The notes: generated by a model not told the origin, from the sequence alone. DNA of 49,099 nucleotides from CAYHGV01 sp964356135 (GCA_964356135.1 CAYHGV010000004.1:1-49099); one strand, 5' to 3'. Numbered from the stretch's first letter, positions 33,775-42,488 are shown. Numbers and translations: made by a program.

Positions 33775-34863
33775 ATGAGAGTGAAAGCCGCACTCATCGG
33801 GCTTTTAGTAGTAACGGTCAACTGCAGTTTTTTCGCCTACCGTTCAAGCCGGGCAGAATGGCAGAAAAAAGAAGCGGCAATGGCACAGGTCTATCTTAAC
33901 CAGGGTATCAGTTTTTACAATCAGGCACACTACGACCAGGCGCTGGTCAATTTTGATCTTGCCGCGGTCTGGGACCCGGACAATCATGAGATTTCGGTCT
34001 GGCTCAACAAAACCACCCAGGAGATACAGAAAAAGAAACTACAGGAACTACTGGCAATCGGCGAGGAGTACTATAAAAAAGGGAATTACATCGAAGCATT
34101 GGGAACCTTCGAGCAGGTGCTGGCAATCGATTCCACCAACCAAACCGCCGTAACCTACCAAAATCAAACACGGGCACAGCTGGTCGAAAAACCGGCAAGT
34201 CCGGGTCGGCAAAAACGGGAGCGGGGCCAGCTCATCAACGAATATCTGGCCAAGGGTTTGGATGAATATACAAAAGGTAATTACGAGCAGGCGATCGCCG
34301 AATGGCAAAAAGTACTGAAGCTTGCTCCGGATAACGAGGATGCCGTTGCCTATATCGACAAGACCAAAAATCACATCGAGCAGACTATCAGAACCGGCTT
34401 GGCAAGGATTGATAGTCTGGCTTTAAAGGGCCGCTGGCTTTTGGCACGGAAAGAATGTGATTCGCTGTTGGCGTTTGCACCGACTGACCAGCGGATAGTG
34501 TCAAAGCAGCAGGAAATCGAAACTAAGATTACGGATTTGATTGCCGGGTACACAAAAGGGGGTAAAGCAAAATTTGACGAGGAAGACTATTCCGGTGCGG
34601 AAAATGAGTTCCGTAAGGTTTTGATGTTTGATCCGGAGAATCCAACCGCCAAGAGCTATTTCAAACTGATAAAAGCCAAGCGGAGCGTCAATCGGGCGGA
34701 TGTGGAAAAATTTTATTACCTGGGTATCGAAGCATATACCGCGGATGATTTCTTTTCGGCAATTTCTTACTGGGAGAAAGTATTGGATATTGAACCGGGG
34801 AACAGTCGGGCACTGAAGAATATTGAGCGGGCGCGACAAAAACTTTTACTCCTGGGAGGCTAA
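33775..34863 (+). CDS. tetratricopeptide-repeat protein, exported or membrane-anchored
   Basis: A 362-residue protein with one N-terminal hydrophobic segment (VKAALIGLLVVTVNCSFFAY), a signal anchor or an atypical lipobox. At least four TPR units follow: AQVYLNQGISFYNQAHYDQA, GEEYYKKGNYIEALGTFEQV, AKGLDEYTKGNYEQAIAEWQ and YYLGIEAYTADDFFSAISYW. Each has the usual small-residue/aromatic pattern and ends in xDPxN or xxPxN. A protein-protein scaffold in the periplasm is likely. Related proteins with this spacing are sometimes fused to FHA or LysM domains; none are present. The downstream lipoprotein starts one base after its stop, so the two are co-transcribed. Confidence 0.8.
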   Translation: MRVKAALIGLLVVTVNCSFFAYRSSRAEWQKKEAAMAQVYLNQGISFYNQAHYDQALVNFDLAAVWDPDNHEISVWLNKTTQEIQKKKLQELLAIGEEYYKKGNYIEALGTFEQVLAIDSTNQTAVTYQNQTRAQLVEKPASPGRQKRERGQLINEYLAKGLDEYTKGNYEQAIAEWQKVLKLAPDNEDAVAYIDKTKNHIEQTIRTGLARIDSLALKGRWLLARKECDSLLAFAPTDQRIVSKQQEIETKITDLIAGYTKGGKAKFDEEDYSGAENEFRKVLMFDPENPTAKSYFKLIKAKRSVNRADVEKFYYLGIEAYTADDFFSAISYWEKVLDIEPGNSRALKNIERARQKLLLLGG

Positions 34864-34864
34864 A

Positions 34865-35326
34865 GTGAAAAAAATTCTCATGGTCAGTGCGGGATTGCTG
34901 GTTCTGCTCAGCGGCTGCGAATTCATTTCCGGCGGGAGTGGCCTTCAGGTATACTACAACCCGAACCCGGGTCATAATCCCGAATACCGAAGCGGGGATA
35001 ATCGCTATGAATGGGGCCCGATTCAGGTCACGGTCGAAGATACCTCGGGTATTGGTGCGGTTTTCACCAATACCGGTCCCTCCGGCGAAGCCCTGAAGGT
35101 TGAGTACTATCCGGGGGGAGCCTATGCTTACTCTGAGACCTACGGCGCGACGGTTTTAAAAAGCTGGTTTGGAAGCGATACCATTCCGGCATACGGCAGG
35201 CTGGTGGATACCGATGCCTATTATCAGTTGGCAAAAAATTCCGGTTACGTCATTGAGACCTACTATGCGACCGATACCGACGGCAACCAAATTCAGGTCT
35301 CGGGCAGAATCGATTTAGCGCCGTAA
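34865..35326 (+). CDS. small lipoprotein, uncharacterised
   Basis: The open frame begins at ATG 34823 inside the TPR gene, but GTG 34865 is the real start: it has GGGAGG just upstream and opens directly into a lipoprotein signal (KKILMVSAGLLVLLSGC, lipobox LSGC). The mature part, about 135 residues, is polar with many Tyr, Gly and Asp (YNPNPGHNPEYRSG, TGPSGEALKVEYYPGG) and looks like an all-beta Ig-like domain. No family is recognised. It is in an operon with the TPR protein. Confidence 0.7.
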   Translation: MKKILMVSAGLLVLLSGCEFISGGSGLQVYYNPNPGHNPEYRSGDNRYEWGPIQVTVEDTSGIGAVFTNTGPSGEALKVEYYPGGAYAYSETYGATVLKSWFGSDTIPAYGRLVDTDAYYQLAKNSGYVIETYYATDTDGNQIQVSGRIDLAP

Positions 35327-35349
35327 ACGAAGGATTTTAAAAAATTATA

Positions 35350-35393
35350 CCACAGATAGATACGGATAAATAATAATAAACCACGGTCTGTGG
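35350..35393. repeat. short dispersed inverted repeat, CACAGA type
   Basis: CCACAGA (35350-35356) and TCTGTGG (35387-35393), with AAACCACGG between. A short copy of the family at 23739, in the gap before the TolB-like gene. Confidence 0.5.
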
Positions 35394-35430
35394 GAAAAAA
35401 TTTTAGGGAAACTAAACTACTACTTTATAT

Positions 35431-36411
35431 ATGATGTTTAGAATTGTTGGAGCGGTGTTGGTTTTAGTCCTATGGTTTGCCGGCTGCAGGAATTCAGGCG
35501 AGCCGGGAAATCGTTACGATGGGGCAGAGCTCATCTACGCACCGGAACTTCCGGCAAGCGCACAAAATCCAGCTTTCTCGCCTGACGGCAAGACCATTCT
35601 CTTCACCATATTTCATAAAGGCTATAACCAAGGTCCGGCCGGGCTTTATCTGTTCAATCTTGCTGATCGTCTTCCCCAGGTACTGCTCGATGAACCGGAT
35701 GTTGACAATGTAAATATTCCCGGTTCGAGCTGGAACGAAGCGACGAACCGCATTACGTTCGCTTCCGACCGCCAGGATATTGATGAGGTCTGGACTATGG
35801 TAACGGACGGGACTAACCTTTTTCGCGTTACCCATCATACCGGGAAAACGTATTTCATTGAGCCGAGCTTTTCACCGGATGGCCAGTGGATAGTTTTTGA
35901 AGTCGATAATGACGCGCCCGAAGACGAACAGCAGGGGAGCATCTGGAAAGTGCGTGCAGACGGCACTGACCTGACCCAACTTACCACTGGACCAGGTGGC
36001 GGCACCGACGATCGGTTACCCAACTGGTCTTCACAAGGCGACCGAATTCTCTTTCAGCGCCGTACCCCGGGCAGCGATGACTGGAATCTCTATACTATAG
36101 CACCTGATGGGAGTAACCTTGAGCAGGTAACCGCCGACTCATCCGCGGATACCGATGCCAGTTGGTCACCGGACGGCACGTGGATTGTTTATTCGACCGA
36201 TTACGGTTGGATTCCCCACCCAAATATTTTCGCCGTTTCTGCCGACGGTGGCATACCCCTCCGCGTTACCTCTGACAGCACCCATGAAGACGGCGCGCCG
36301 TCCTGGTCGCCGGATGGAAAGTGGATTGCCTTTGAATCACATACCACTTCTGACGAAAACTCGCCATCCACCCTCTGGCGGATCGCGGTTCCCGCCGGGA
36401 TTACCGAATGA
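35431..36411 (+). CDS. TolB-like beta-propeller lipoprotein
   Basis: A 326-residue lipoprotein (signal ending VLWFAGC). The mature part has about six PD40/WD40-like repeats with the characteristic FSPDGK or WSPDGK motif: PAFSPDGKTILFT, PSFSPDGQWIVFE, ASWSPDGTWIVYS and PSWSPDGKWIAFE. These form a TolB-type propeller, usually a protein- or glycan-interaction module in the periplasm. It is not TolB itself, as the N-terminal TolB domain and pal/tolQRA neighbours are missing. No Shine-Dalgarno is visible; the sequence before ATG 35431 is TACTTTATAT, so it may be leaderless, but its -35 is poor. Confidence 0.8.
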   Translation: MMFRIVGAVLVLVLWFAGCRNSGEPGNRYDGAELIYAPELPASAQNPAFSPDGKTILFTIFHKGYNQGPAGLYLFNLADRLPQVLLDEPDVDNVNIPGSSWNEATNRITFASDRQDIDEVWTMVTDGTNLFRVTHHTGKTYFIEPSFSPDGQWIVFEVDNDAPEDEQQGSIWKVRADGTDLTQLTTGPGGGTDDRLPNWSSQGDRILFQRRTPGSDDWNLYTIAPDGSNLEQVTADSSADTDASWSPDGTWIVYSTDYGWIPHPNIFAVSADGGIPLRVTSDSTHEDGAPSWSPDGKWIAFESHTTSDENSPSTLWRIAVPAGITE

Positions 36412-36444
36412 CAGCGATTTCGAACGCGCGGTGAAATCGGGAGG

Positions 36445-36882
36445 GTGTTGAAGCGGCACTTTTTTTTCTGCGCCGTCGTTAGTCTCGGCGCAATATTCTG
36501 CAATAATCCACGATTTGAGCGCGGAACGGTCTCCGTAAATAACCAGTCGTTAAAAGTTGAAATTGCACAGCGCCCGCAGGATAGAAATCGCGGACTGATG
36601 TATCGAAAACAGCTGGGAGATATTCAGGGGATGCTTTTCATTTTTGAAAAAGATGGTTACTACGGATTCTGGATGAAAAATACTTATATTCCACTCGAAA
36701 TACTATTTATCGATCGAAATTTTGAAATTGTCGACCTCGATACGATGATGCCCCTGGATACAACCGCCTATCTACCGCTTGCTCAGATTCGATATGTGCT
36801 CGAGCTACCGCTGGGCAGCCTTGAGCGGTATAGGATAAAAATTGGGGACAAAATAAGTTATAAATTGCAAAGTGGAGAGTAG
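36445..36882 (+). CDS. DUF192 family exported protein
   Basis: A 145-residue protein with an N-terminal hydrophobic export segment and a DUF192 domain at about 25-140. Conserved elements are VEIAQRPQDRNRGLMYRK, GMLFIFEKDGYYGFWMKNTYIPLEILF and a closing VLELPLGSLERYRIKIGD. DUF192 proteins are small periplasmic beta-barrel-like proteins of unknown function. The start is GTG 36445 or TTG 36448 after GGGAGG. It may be co-transcribed with the TolB-like gene 34 bases upstream. Confidence 0.85.
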   Translation: MLKRHFFFCAVVSLGAIFCNNPRFERGTVSVNNQSLKVEIAQRPQDRNRGLMYRKQLGDIQGMLFIFEKDGYYGFWMKNTYIPLEILFIDRNFEIVDLDTMMPLDTTAYLPLAQIRYVLELPLGSLERYRIKIGDKISYKLQSGE

Positions 36883-36895
36883 ATTTCTTAATCAA

Positions 36896-36923
36896 TTGAC
36901 AGACCTTAGATTGCTTCTATAAT
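36896..36923 (+). promoter_or_regulatory. consensus promoter of the restriction-modification module, leaderless
   Basis: A perfect TTGACA (36896-36901), a 16-base spacer and a perfect TATAAT (36918-36923). ATG 36931 begins 7 bases later. No Shine-Dalgarno is present. The strongest promoter match in the window. Confidence 0.8.
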
Positions 36924-36930
36924 AATGTAA

Positions 36931-39900
36931 ATGACTGAGAAAAGGGAATACTGGCAGATAAATACGGAAAAATTAGCTAATGATATAAAGGCGATAGCTA
37001 CCATACCCAATATCTCAGAAGAAGACCTCAAAATGAAAGTTGAACCCTTACTACAGGATGTGTTTGAGAAACTGGGCGTGGATGTTGCTAATGTACACTA
37101 CGAAAAGACTGCCACTGCCTACCGAGGGAGATCGGATGCCGTCTATGGTTATTTATACATCGAATATAAAAAACCAGGAAAACTTACTCACACTACTGAA
37201 GTTAAAAAAACTGTTCAGCAACTCGAACGGTATTTAAGCGAACAGGCAGAACAATTCGGTGCTAAAAGAGAGGATTTTCTGGAGAAAGCAGTTGGTGTTG
37301 CCTTCGACGGCAGGCATATCCTTTTCATAAGATTTTCAAAAATATCCACCCTTCTGCCTACCCCCGTGCCGATTGAAGAAGAACAAGTTGGTCTCTTTCC
37401 CGAGGAGAAGGCAGTTCGGGGCTTTCAGATTTCAGGCCCCTATCCCATCACCCCGTCGAGTTTAACCAATCTTTTAATATTCGCTAGGGCATCGGCACTC
37501 CGCCCATTGACTGCAAAAGATCTTGCGACCGTATTCGCACCTGAATGTCAGATTGCCCGGCAGACCGTATCCGAGCTTTATTCGGAGCTGATGAAGGCAC
37601 AGCTGCGTCAGGGACCTTCCCGGGTTAAAGCCTTTTTTATAGAATGGGATAGAATTTTTGGGGTGATTTATGGACAGGAACTCGAAAAAGCTGAGAAAAC
37701 TGCCGAAGAGACCGCAAGGCTCTACCAGATGCCGGCAGGTTCGCGGTTAAAAGAATTGTTGTTTTCAATTCACACTTTCTATGCTTTTCTATTGAAGATA
37801 ATCGCCATTGAACTTATTTCTCTCCAAAGAGAAAAAACCGTAGAATCTTTTGTTCGGGGATTGGCGGCACTGGGCGATGATGCTTTACGCGATCGACTGG
37901 TTTATTTAGAAAGCGGCCATGACTTCATAACAAAGGGGATTGAAAATTTTTTGGAGGCGGATTTTTTCTCCTGGTATCTTGACGCCTGGACTTCCAAGAT
38001 TGCCAATGTCTTCCGGGATAAGGTTAGGGCGCTTGCCGATTTCGAGCCGGCAACGCCGGTGCTGGAACCGGAATGGACAAAAGATTTGCTGCAAAAGCTC
38101 TACGAGGTTATCGTGCCCCAGAAATTAAGGCACGACCTGGGAGAATATTATACCCCGGACTGGCTCGCCGGTTATGTCGTTGAAAAGAGTGGTTATTGCG
38201 GGCGCATCGGAACTCGGTTTTTGGACCCGGCATGTGGTTCCGGGACTTTTTTGGTTCAGGCGATTAACAAAACAATAAAACAGAACGAGCATTCTAAAAA
38301 AGTTAAACCCGAAGTGCTGGCGCGTAACATTCTCGACAATATCGTCGGCTTCGACTTAAATCCAGTCGCGGTCTTAGCTGCCCGGACGAACTATCTCATC
38401 GCATTCTTAAAATATCTCCGCTATGTTAGGCCGATTACTATTCCCGTTTATCTCTGTGATTCGGTAATGGCGCCCAGCCGCTATGAGGAAGAGGGTAAGT
38501 TACCGTTCAATGACGACGAGATAGTTTTTACGACGACCAAAGGAGATTATGTCTTCCCGGTAGCAATGCAGAGCAAAAACCGCATCGACCGTTTTACGAC
38601 AATGCTCGATGTTGCTCTCAGAGGCAAACTTGAGCTGGAGCAGTTTGAAAGACAGGTGAAAAGCGAATTTAAGTTTTCTCCGAAAGAAACAGCGCTCCTC
38701 ACCAATATCTATCAGCAGATAAAAAAACTGGACGAGGATGGAGAAAATGGCATCTGGGCGCGTTACATAAAGAATGCCTTCGCACCGACTTATTTGGATA
38801 AGTTCGATTATGTGGTTGGCAATCCGCCCTGGATACGGTGGGGATACCTATCAGACGATTATAGAAAAAGAACCCTCAAGTTGTGGCATAAATACGGCAT
38901 CTTTTCCTTAAAGGGTCACGAAACGAGACTTGGGGCAGGTGAAAAAGATTTTTCGATGTTGTTCACCTATGTTTGCGTTGATAAGTACCTCAAAGACGAA
39001 GGAATTTTAGGATTTGTTATCACGATGGAGGTTTTCAAATCGAAGGGAGCGGGCGAAGGATTCAGAAGATTTGGTTTTAAATATAACGATACCGAGATTG
39101 CGCTCAAAGTTATAAGTCTGGATGATATGGTTGACTTAAAACCTTTCGAAGCGGCGAATAAAACATCGGTTTTCTGCCTTAAGAAAGGAAGTAAAACCAA
39201 AAAGCAGGTGCCGGTTTTAGAATGGAAGCGAAAAAAAGGGCTCGGTCGTATCCCCCGCGAATGGTCTTTAGATACGGTAAAGGCAAATTCCGAGATAAAA
39301 AAATTAATAGCAATACCCGTCGACCCAGCGAATAGTGTCTCATCCTGGCAGACTGCTCCGGCTCCTACATTAAAAATTTACTCGAAATTAAAAGGGACAA
39401 ATCCCTATAAGGCTTATCTCGGCGTGCGCGCTGAACCGTACGGGGTTTTCTGGTTAAATGTTAAAGAAGTCAGGCCGGACGGTCGTCTGGTTGTTATCAA
39501 TAGACCTGAAAGGGGAAAACGGAAGATTCAATCGGTGAAAGACGCAATAGAACCCGATTTAGTATATCCGGCTGTTAGTGGTGGTGATATTGTGCGATTC
39601 GGGATAAAATCTAATATGTATCTCTTGATATCGCAGGACCCCATTAAAAGAGCGCCATATAAAGAAGATTGGATGATAAAAAATGTCCCGCTGACCTTCG
39701 CCTATTTGAAACAATTTAAAGATATCTTATTAACAAGAGGCTCCCGAGTAGTGAGGGAGTTAGCAGAAAAAACTGAATTTTATGCTATGTTTGGAATAGG
39801 AGAATATTCTTTTTCCCAATACAGGGTGGTGTGGAAACGGATGGCTTCAAAACTTGACGCTGTGGTTCTATCCAGCATTAAGACAGATTTAGGAATAAAA

Positions 39901-40218
39901 AGAATTGTCTCAACCGACACAACATCTTTCTTTACCGCAAAAGACAAAGACGAGGCTCATTATTTGTGTTCAATACTAAATTCTAAACTCGTCAACGATT
40001 TCGTCAAAAGTTTCTCATCTGCCGGGAGGGGATTTGGTGCCCCATCCGTTATGAGTAATCTCGCAATTCCCAAATTCAACGGTAATAAAAAACTTCACCG
40101 CCGGCTTGCCGAGCTTTCGGAAGAAGCCCACGAATTGGTGAAAAAAGGGAAACCGATAGTTGAAATTGAGCAAAAGATGAATTCACTGGTTGAGGAATTA
40201 TGGAATATAAAATCCTAA
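36931..40218 (+). CDS. single-chain PD-(D/E)XK nuclease / N6-adenine DNA methyltransferase (type IIG-like)
   Basis: A 1095-residue protein of the Eco57I/type IIG kind, combining cleavage, methylation and target recognition. An N-terminal nuclease signature is D69-x8-E78-x-K80 (SDAVYGYLYIEYKKPG). A helical connector covers about 150-400. The methyltransferase core has the AdoMet motif DPACGSG at 432-438, GFDLNPVAVLAARTNYL, and the catalytic NPPW at 631-634, the D/NPPY class that methylates adenine N6. Residues about 750-1050 should be the target-recognition domain. By family knowledge it methylates host sites and cuts unmethylated DNA. It overlaps the next gene by 19 bases. A BREX PglX-like methylase is an alternative, but the N-terminal nuclease motif and absence of brx/pgl genes argue against it. 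Confidence 0.85.
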   Translation: MTEKREYWQINTEKLANDIKAIATIPNISEEDLKMKVEPLLQDVFEKLGVDVANVHYEKTATAYRGRSDAVYGYLYIEYKKPGKLTHTTEVKKTVQQLERYLSEQAEQFGAKREDFLEKAVGVAFDGRHILFIRFSKISTLLPTPVPIEEEQVGLFPEEKAVRGFQISGPYPITPSSLTNLLIFARASALRPLTAKDLATVFAPECQIARQTVSELYSELMKAQLRQGPSRVKAFFIEWDRIFGVIYGQELEKAEKTAEETARLYQMPAGSRLKELLFSIHTFYAFLLKIIAIELISLQREKTVESFVRGLAALGDDALRDRLVYLESGHDFITKGIENFLEADFFSWYLDAWTSKIANVFRDKVRALADFEPATPVLEPEWTKDLLQKLYEVIVPQKLRHDLGEYYTPDWLAGYVVEKSGYCGRIGTRFLDPACGSGTFLVQAINKTIKQNEHSKKVKPEVLARNILDNIVGFDLNPVAVLAARTNYLIAFLKYLRYVRPITIPVYLCDSVMAPSRYEEEGKLPFNDDEIVFTTTKGDYVFPVAMQSKNRIDRFTTMLDVALRGKLELEQFERQVKSEFKFSPKETALLTNIYQQIKKLDEDGENGIWARYIKNAFAPTYLDKFDYVVGNPPWIRWGYLSDDYRKRTLKLWHKYGIFSLKGHETRLGAGEKDFSMLFTYVCVDKYLKDEGILGFVITMEVFKSKGAGEGFRRFGFKYNDTEIALKVISLDDMVDLKPFEAANKTSVFCLKKGSKTKKQVPVLEWKRKKGLGRIPREWSLDTVKANSEIKKLIAIPVDPANSVSSWQTAPAPTLKIYSKLKGTNPYKAYLGVRAEPYGVFWLNVKEVRPDGRLVVINRPERGKRKIQSVKDAIEPDLVYPAVSGGDIVRFGIKSNMYLLISQDPIKRAPYKEDWMIKNVPLTFAYLKQFKDILLTRGSRVVRELAEKTEFYAMFGIGEYSFSQYRVVWKRMASKLDAVVLSSIKTDLGIKRIVSTDTTSFFTAKDKDEAHYLCSILNSKLVNDFVKSFSSAGRGFGAPSVMSNLAIPKFNGNKKLHRRLAELSEEAHELVKKGKPIVEIEQKMNSLVEELWNIKS

Positions 40219-41036
40219 CCCCTCAAGATTCAAACTACCCCCGCAAGCTTATCGAGCGGCTGGGGAATAAAGCTCCGGAAAAAATCTATTACTATGGGCC
40301 GTTGGAGTTTCTCGACCGCTGGACGATGGCGGTCTTGTGTTCGCAAGAAGCAGGTGGGACGATTCTCCTCGAAATGAACCAGGTTTTATTCACCGTGCGC
40401 GAATACGATATAAATTACATCGGAAGCTGGCATTCGGGGATGGAGACCGAGATATTCCGGCTTGGGCTCTACAAAAAGTTCGAATACAATTCGGTAACTT
40501 TATTTACCGCCAAAGGCCTTGGAATTGAAACTTACGAAGAATATTTGCTTGACCGCTTTTATCCACCTTTTGATAAAATTCCTGAGCGAGACGAGTATCT
40601 CCGGAGGGCAAAGGAGGGCGAGTTACTGATTCTTTCGGCAAGTCCACCGGAGGAAACCAGGCAGAAACACAGAAACATAATGCTCCGAAATTGGATTGCC
40701 TGTGCGCTTGGTGACCTGGTCTTTATTCCGTTTGGGCCCAAAGGCTCAAAGACTTATACGACTGCAAAAAAAGTAGTTGAGGCTAAAATTCCGGTTTTCA
40801 CCATCGACCATGAAATCAGTGTTGATTTGCATAAACTCGGCATCCCGGGATTCAACCGCAAAACCGTCGGCGTTTTCTTAGAAAAAATGGGCGCAAAAAA
40901 ATATGTTCCAAACAAAGAACCAAAGGTGATTACCCAACCTCCAGAAATTACTTCTTACAAGCCTCAAAAACCCGCCCAAACCGAATTAGATTTTGTAAAA
41001 GATAAGAGAAAATACAAAAAGCAAAGAAAAAATTAA
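40200..41036 (+). CDS. DprA/Smf-like (SLOG superfamily) protein linked to restriction-modification
   Basis: A 278-residue protein with a divergent DprA-like Rossmann fold. The N-terminus, LTPQDSNYPRKLIERLGNKA then IYYYGPLEFL, matches the YPxxL...PxxLyxxG opening of DprA. The later RNIMLRNWIACALGDLVFIP followed by GSKTYTTAKKVVEAKIPVFT mirrors the RNRIIAGLS...GSxxTAxxAxxxGRxVfavPG core. The GGxxxGID motif and winged-helix C-terminus of true DprA are altered or missing, so a recombination-mediator role is doubtful. It starts inside the end of the nuclease-methyltransferase gene, implying translational coupling. SLOG proteins can sense nucleotide ligands in conflict systems; a sensor or regulator of the nuclease is inferred. 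Confidence 0.7.
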   Translation: MEYKILTPQDSNYPRKLIERLGNKAPEKIYYYGPLEFLDRWTMAVLCSQEAGGTILLEMNQVLFTVREYDINYIGSWHSGMETEIFRLGLYKKFEYNSVTLFTAKGLGIETYEEYLLDRFYPPFDKIPERDEYLRRAKEGELLILSASPPEETRQKHRNIMLRNWIACALGDLVFIPFGPKGSKTYTTAKKVVEAKIPVFTIDHEISVDLHKLGIPGFNRKTVGVFLEKMGAKKYVPNKEPKVITQPPEITSYKPQKPAQTELDFVKDKRKYKKQRKN

Positions 41037-41040
41037 AATT

Positions 41041-41502
41041 TTACACAATCACCGCAATCATCGCACAAACTTTCTCAAGAAATTCCCGGTCTGTTTCCGT
41101 GAAAGGAGAGGAGCGGTGGGAATCAATATCGAGCTCGCCGGCGATTGCACCGGCTTTAAAAATTGGCACGACTATTTCCGCTTTTACATCCGGGCTGCAG
41201 GAAAGATAGTTGGTTTCGTGTGCTACGTCCTGAACGATAAAGGTTTCTTTCCGTTCCGCCGCCTGGCCGCAGATGCCCTTCCCAAATGGAATTCTGGTAT
41301 GTTCGGTTGGTTTCCCGGCAAACGGACCGAGAACGAGTTCCCGGCTGGTTTTTTCATCCACCAGATAAAATCCAACCCAGTCATAGTGCGGAATTTGTTT
41401 TTTGAGCAACGTGCAGATTGCGGCGAGTGTTTCATTTTTTGAAGAATGACTTAGTAATAGTTTTTCAATCTTTTGCAGGAGTGAAGCGAACAAGCTATTC
41501 AT
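41041..41502 (-). CDS. GAF-domain protein, free methionine-(R)-sulfoxide reductase-like
   Basis: A 153-residue GAF protein of the fRMsr family, which reduces free Met-R-sulfoxide. Family landmarks are DWVGFYLVDEKTSRELVLGP, FGKGICGQAAERKETFIVQD and SPDVKAEIVVPIFKAGAIAG. Of the three cysteines in E. coli fRMsr, those in G(I/V)CG and in the LSC/IAC-D loop are present. The first, usually before the RIP(V/F)G strand, is replaced (PTEHTRIPFG). Activity is therefore likely but altered in mechanism. ATG 41502 follows AGAGGAG and overlaps the stop of the upstream EamA gene (ATGAATAG), so the two are coupled. It converges with the DprA-like gene, 4 bases apart. Confidence 0.85.
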   Translation of the reverse strand: MNSLFASLLQKIEKLLLSHSSKNETLAAICTLLKKQIPHYDWVGFYLVDEKTSRELVLGPFAGKPTEHTRIPFGKGICGQAAERKETFIVQDVAHETNYLSCSPDVKAEIVVPIFKAGAIAGELDIDSHRSSPFTETDREFLEKVCAMIAVIV

Positions 41503-42388
41503 TGTAAACTCCTCTTTTCGTATACTGCTGAATGATAATTCCAGCAACAATCAAGACGAGCCCAAAGGCGGTAGAAACCAATATCCGTTCGCCAACTACC
41601 AGTCGAATGAGAATGAGTGATAAAAACGGGCTTAGATAGATGAGATTACTTACCTGAGCCGTAGTCTTTGAGAGTTTCAAGGCCGAAAGCCACAGGACAA
41701 AGGTTATCCCCATTTCAAACAGTCCGACATACGCCGCACCGGCCATGCCTTTCGGGGGAGGGATTGTTATCTTGGAAAAAACGGCAAGAGCGATAAAAGT
41801 ATAGCATAAGCCGAAGAGGAAATTGAGAAAGAGTCGGGCGACCGCGTCTTGTTTATCCTTGATATTAAAAATCCAATAGAACGACCAGATGACGGTCGAG
41901 CCCAACGCCAGCCCAACCCCCAAAGGATTGGTAAAGTGGAATTTTAAAATAGAACCCTGGGTAGCAACGATTATCACTCCGACGAAACTTAGGACAATTG
42001 CCAGAATACTTTTTAAGCCTATCTTCTGCTTGAGCAAAACGACCGACAGCAGAGGAAGTACAATCGGCCAGGTGTAATTTAAAGTCTGCGCTTGCTGGGC
42101 AGGGAGGAGCGAATAGGCTTTTAAGAGGACGCTGTAGTAGAGGAAGGGGTTTAAAAAGCCGAGGAGCAGAGAAAGGAAAAAATCCTTTTTAGAAAATTTC
42201 CTGAACACAAGTAGTTTATGCTGAAACGCCAGTAGTATAAAAAGCACAATGGTTGAAGTAAGCGTGGAAAAGAACAGGAGTTGAACGAAATCCAAAAAGC
42301 GGAGCGAAATTTTAAATGCCGACGCCACGGTTGACCAGACCAGGACGGTAGCAATCGCGTAACGATACGCCTTTTTCTGATTATCCAT
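41495..42388 (-). CDS. EamA/DMT-family transporter
   Basis: A 10-helix inner-membrane transporter of the drug/metabolite superfamily, about 297 residues, with the duplicated EamA 5+5 helix layout. The first repeat starts YRYAIATVLVWSTVASAFKI. The middle carries the typical ALNYTWPIVLPLLSVVLLKQ-like region, and the second repeat starts GVGLALGSTVIWSFYWI. Substrates of this family are metabolites or amino acids; none can be assigned. I prefer ATG 42388 over the TTG at 42400. It is coupled to the Met-sulfoxide-reductase-like gene, which may hint at an amino-acid substrate. Confidence 0.88.
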   Translation of the reverse strand: MDNQKKAYRYAIATVLVWSTVASAFKISLRFLDFVQLLFFSTLTSTIVLFILLAFQHKLLVFRKFSKKDFFLSLLLGFLNPFLYYSVLLKAYSLLPAQQAQTLNYTWPIVLPLLSVVLLKQKIGLKSILAIVLSFVGVIIVATQGSILKFHFTNPLGVGLALGSTVIWSFYWIFNIKDKQDAVARLFLNFLFGLCYTFIALAVFSKITIPPPKGMAGAAYVGLFEMGITFVLWLSALKLSKTTAQVSNLIYLSPFLSLILIRLVVGERILVSTAFGLVLIVAGIIIQQYTKRGVYNE

Positions 42389-42418
42389 GACAATTTTCAA
42401 TCACGATGTAACCACAGA

Positions 42419-42488
42419 TTTACCCCGTTAGATAGTTGGTCGGTTTTGAGAAAGCCGTTATCAGACCAGAGGTCTCTAACGGGGTAAA
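42419..42488. repeat. 14-base inverted repeat within a CACAGAT-type element
   Basis: TTTACCCCGTTAGA (42419-42432) and TCTAACGGGGTAAA (42475-42488) are perfect arms around a 42-base loop that can itself fold (TGGTC with GACCA). They are bordered by AACCACAGA on the left and GCAGATAATC on the right, followed by TTTGATGCGAAGCAT, shared with 23800. It lies between two minus-strand genes and could stop transcription from the 45103 gene. Confidence 0.7.

Noticed and set aside
36931..40218. Assignment as BREX PglX
   Set aside because: A PD-(D/E)XK motif is fused at the N-terminus, and no pglZ, brxA, brxB, brxC or brxL gene is adjacent.
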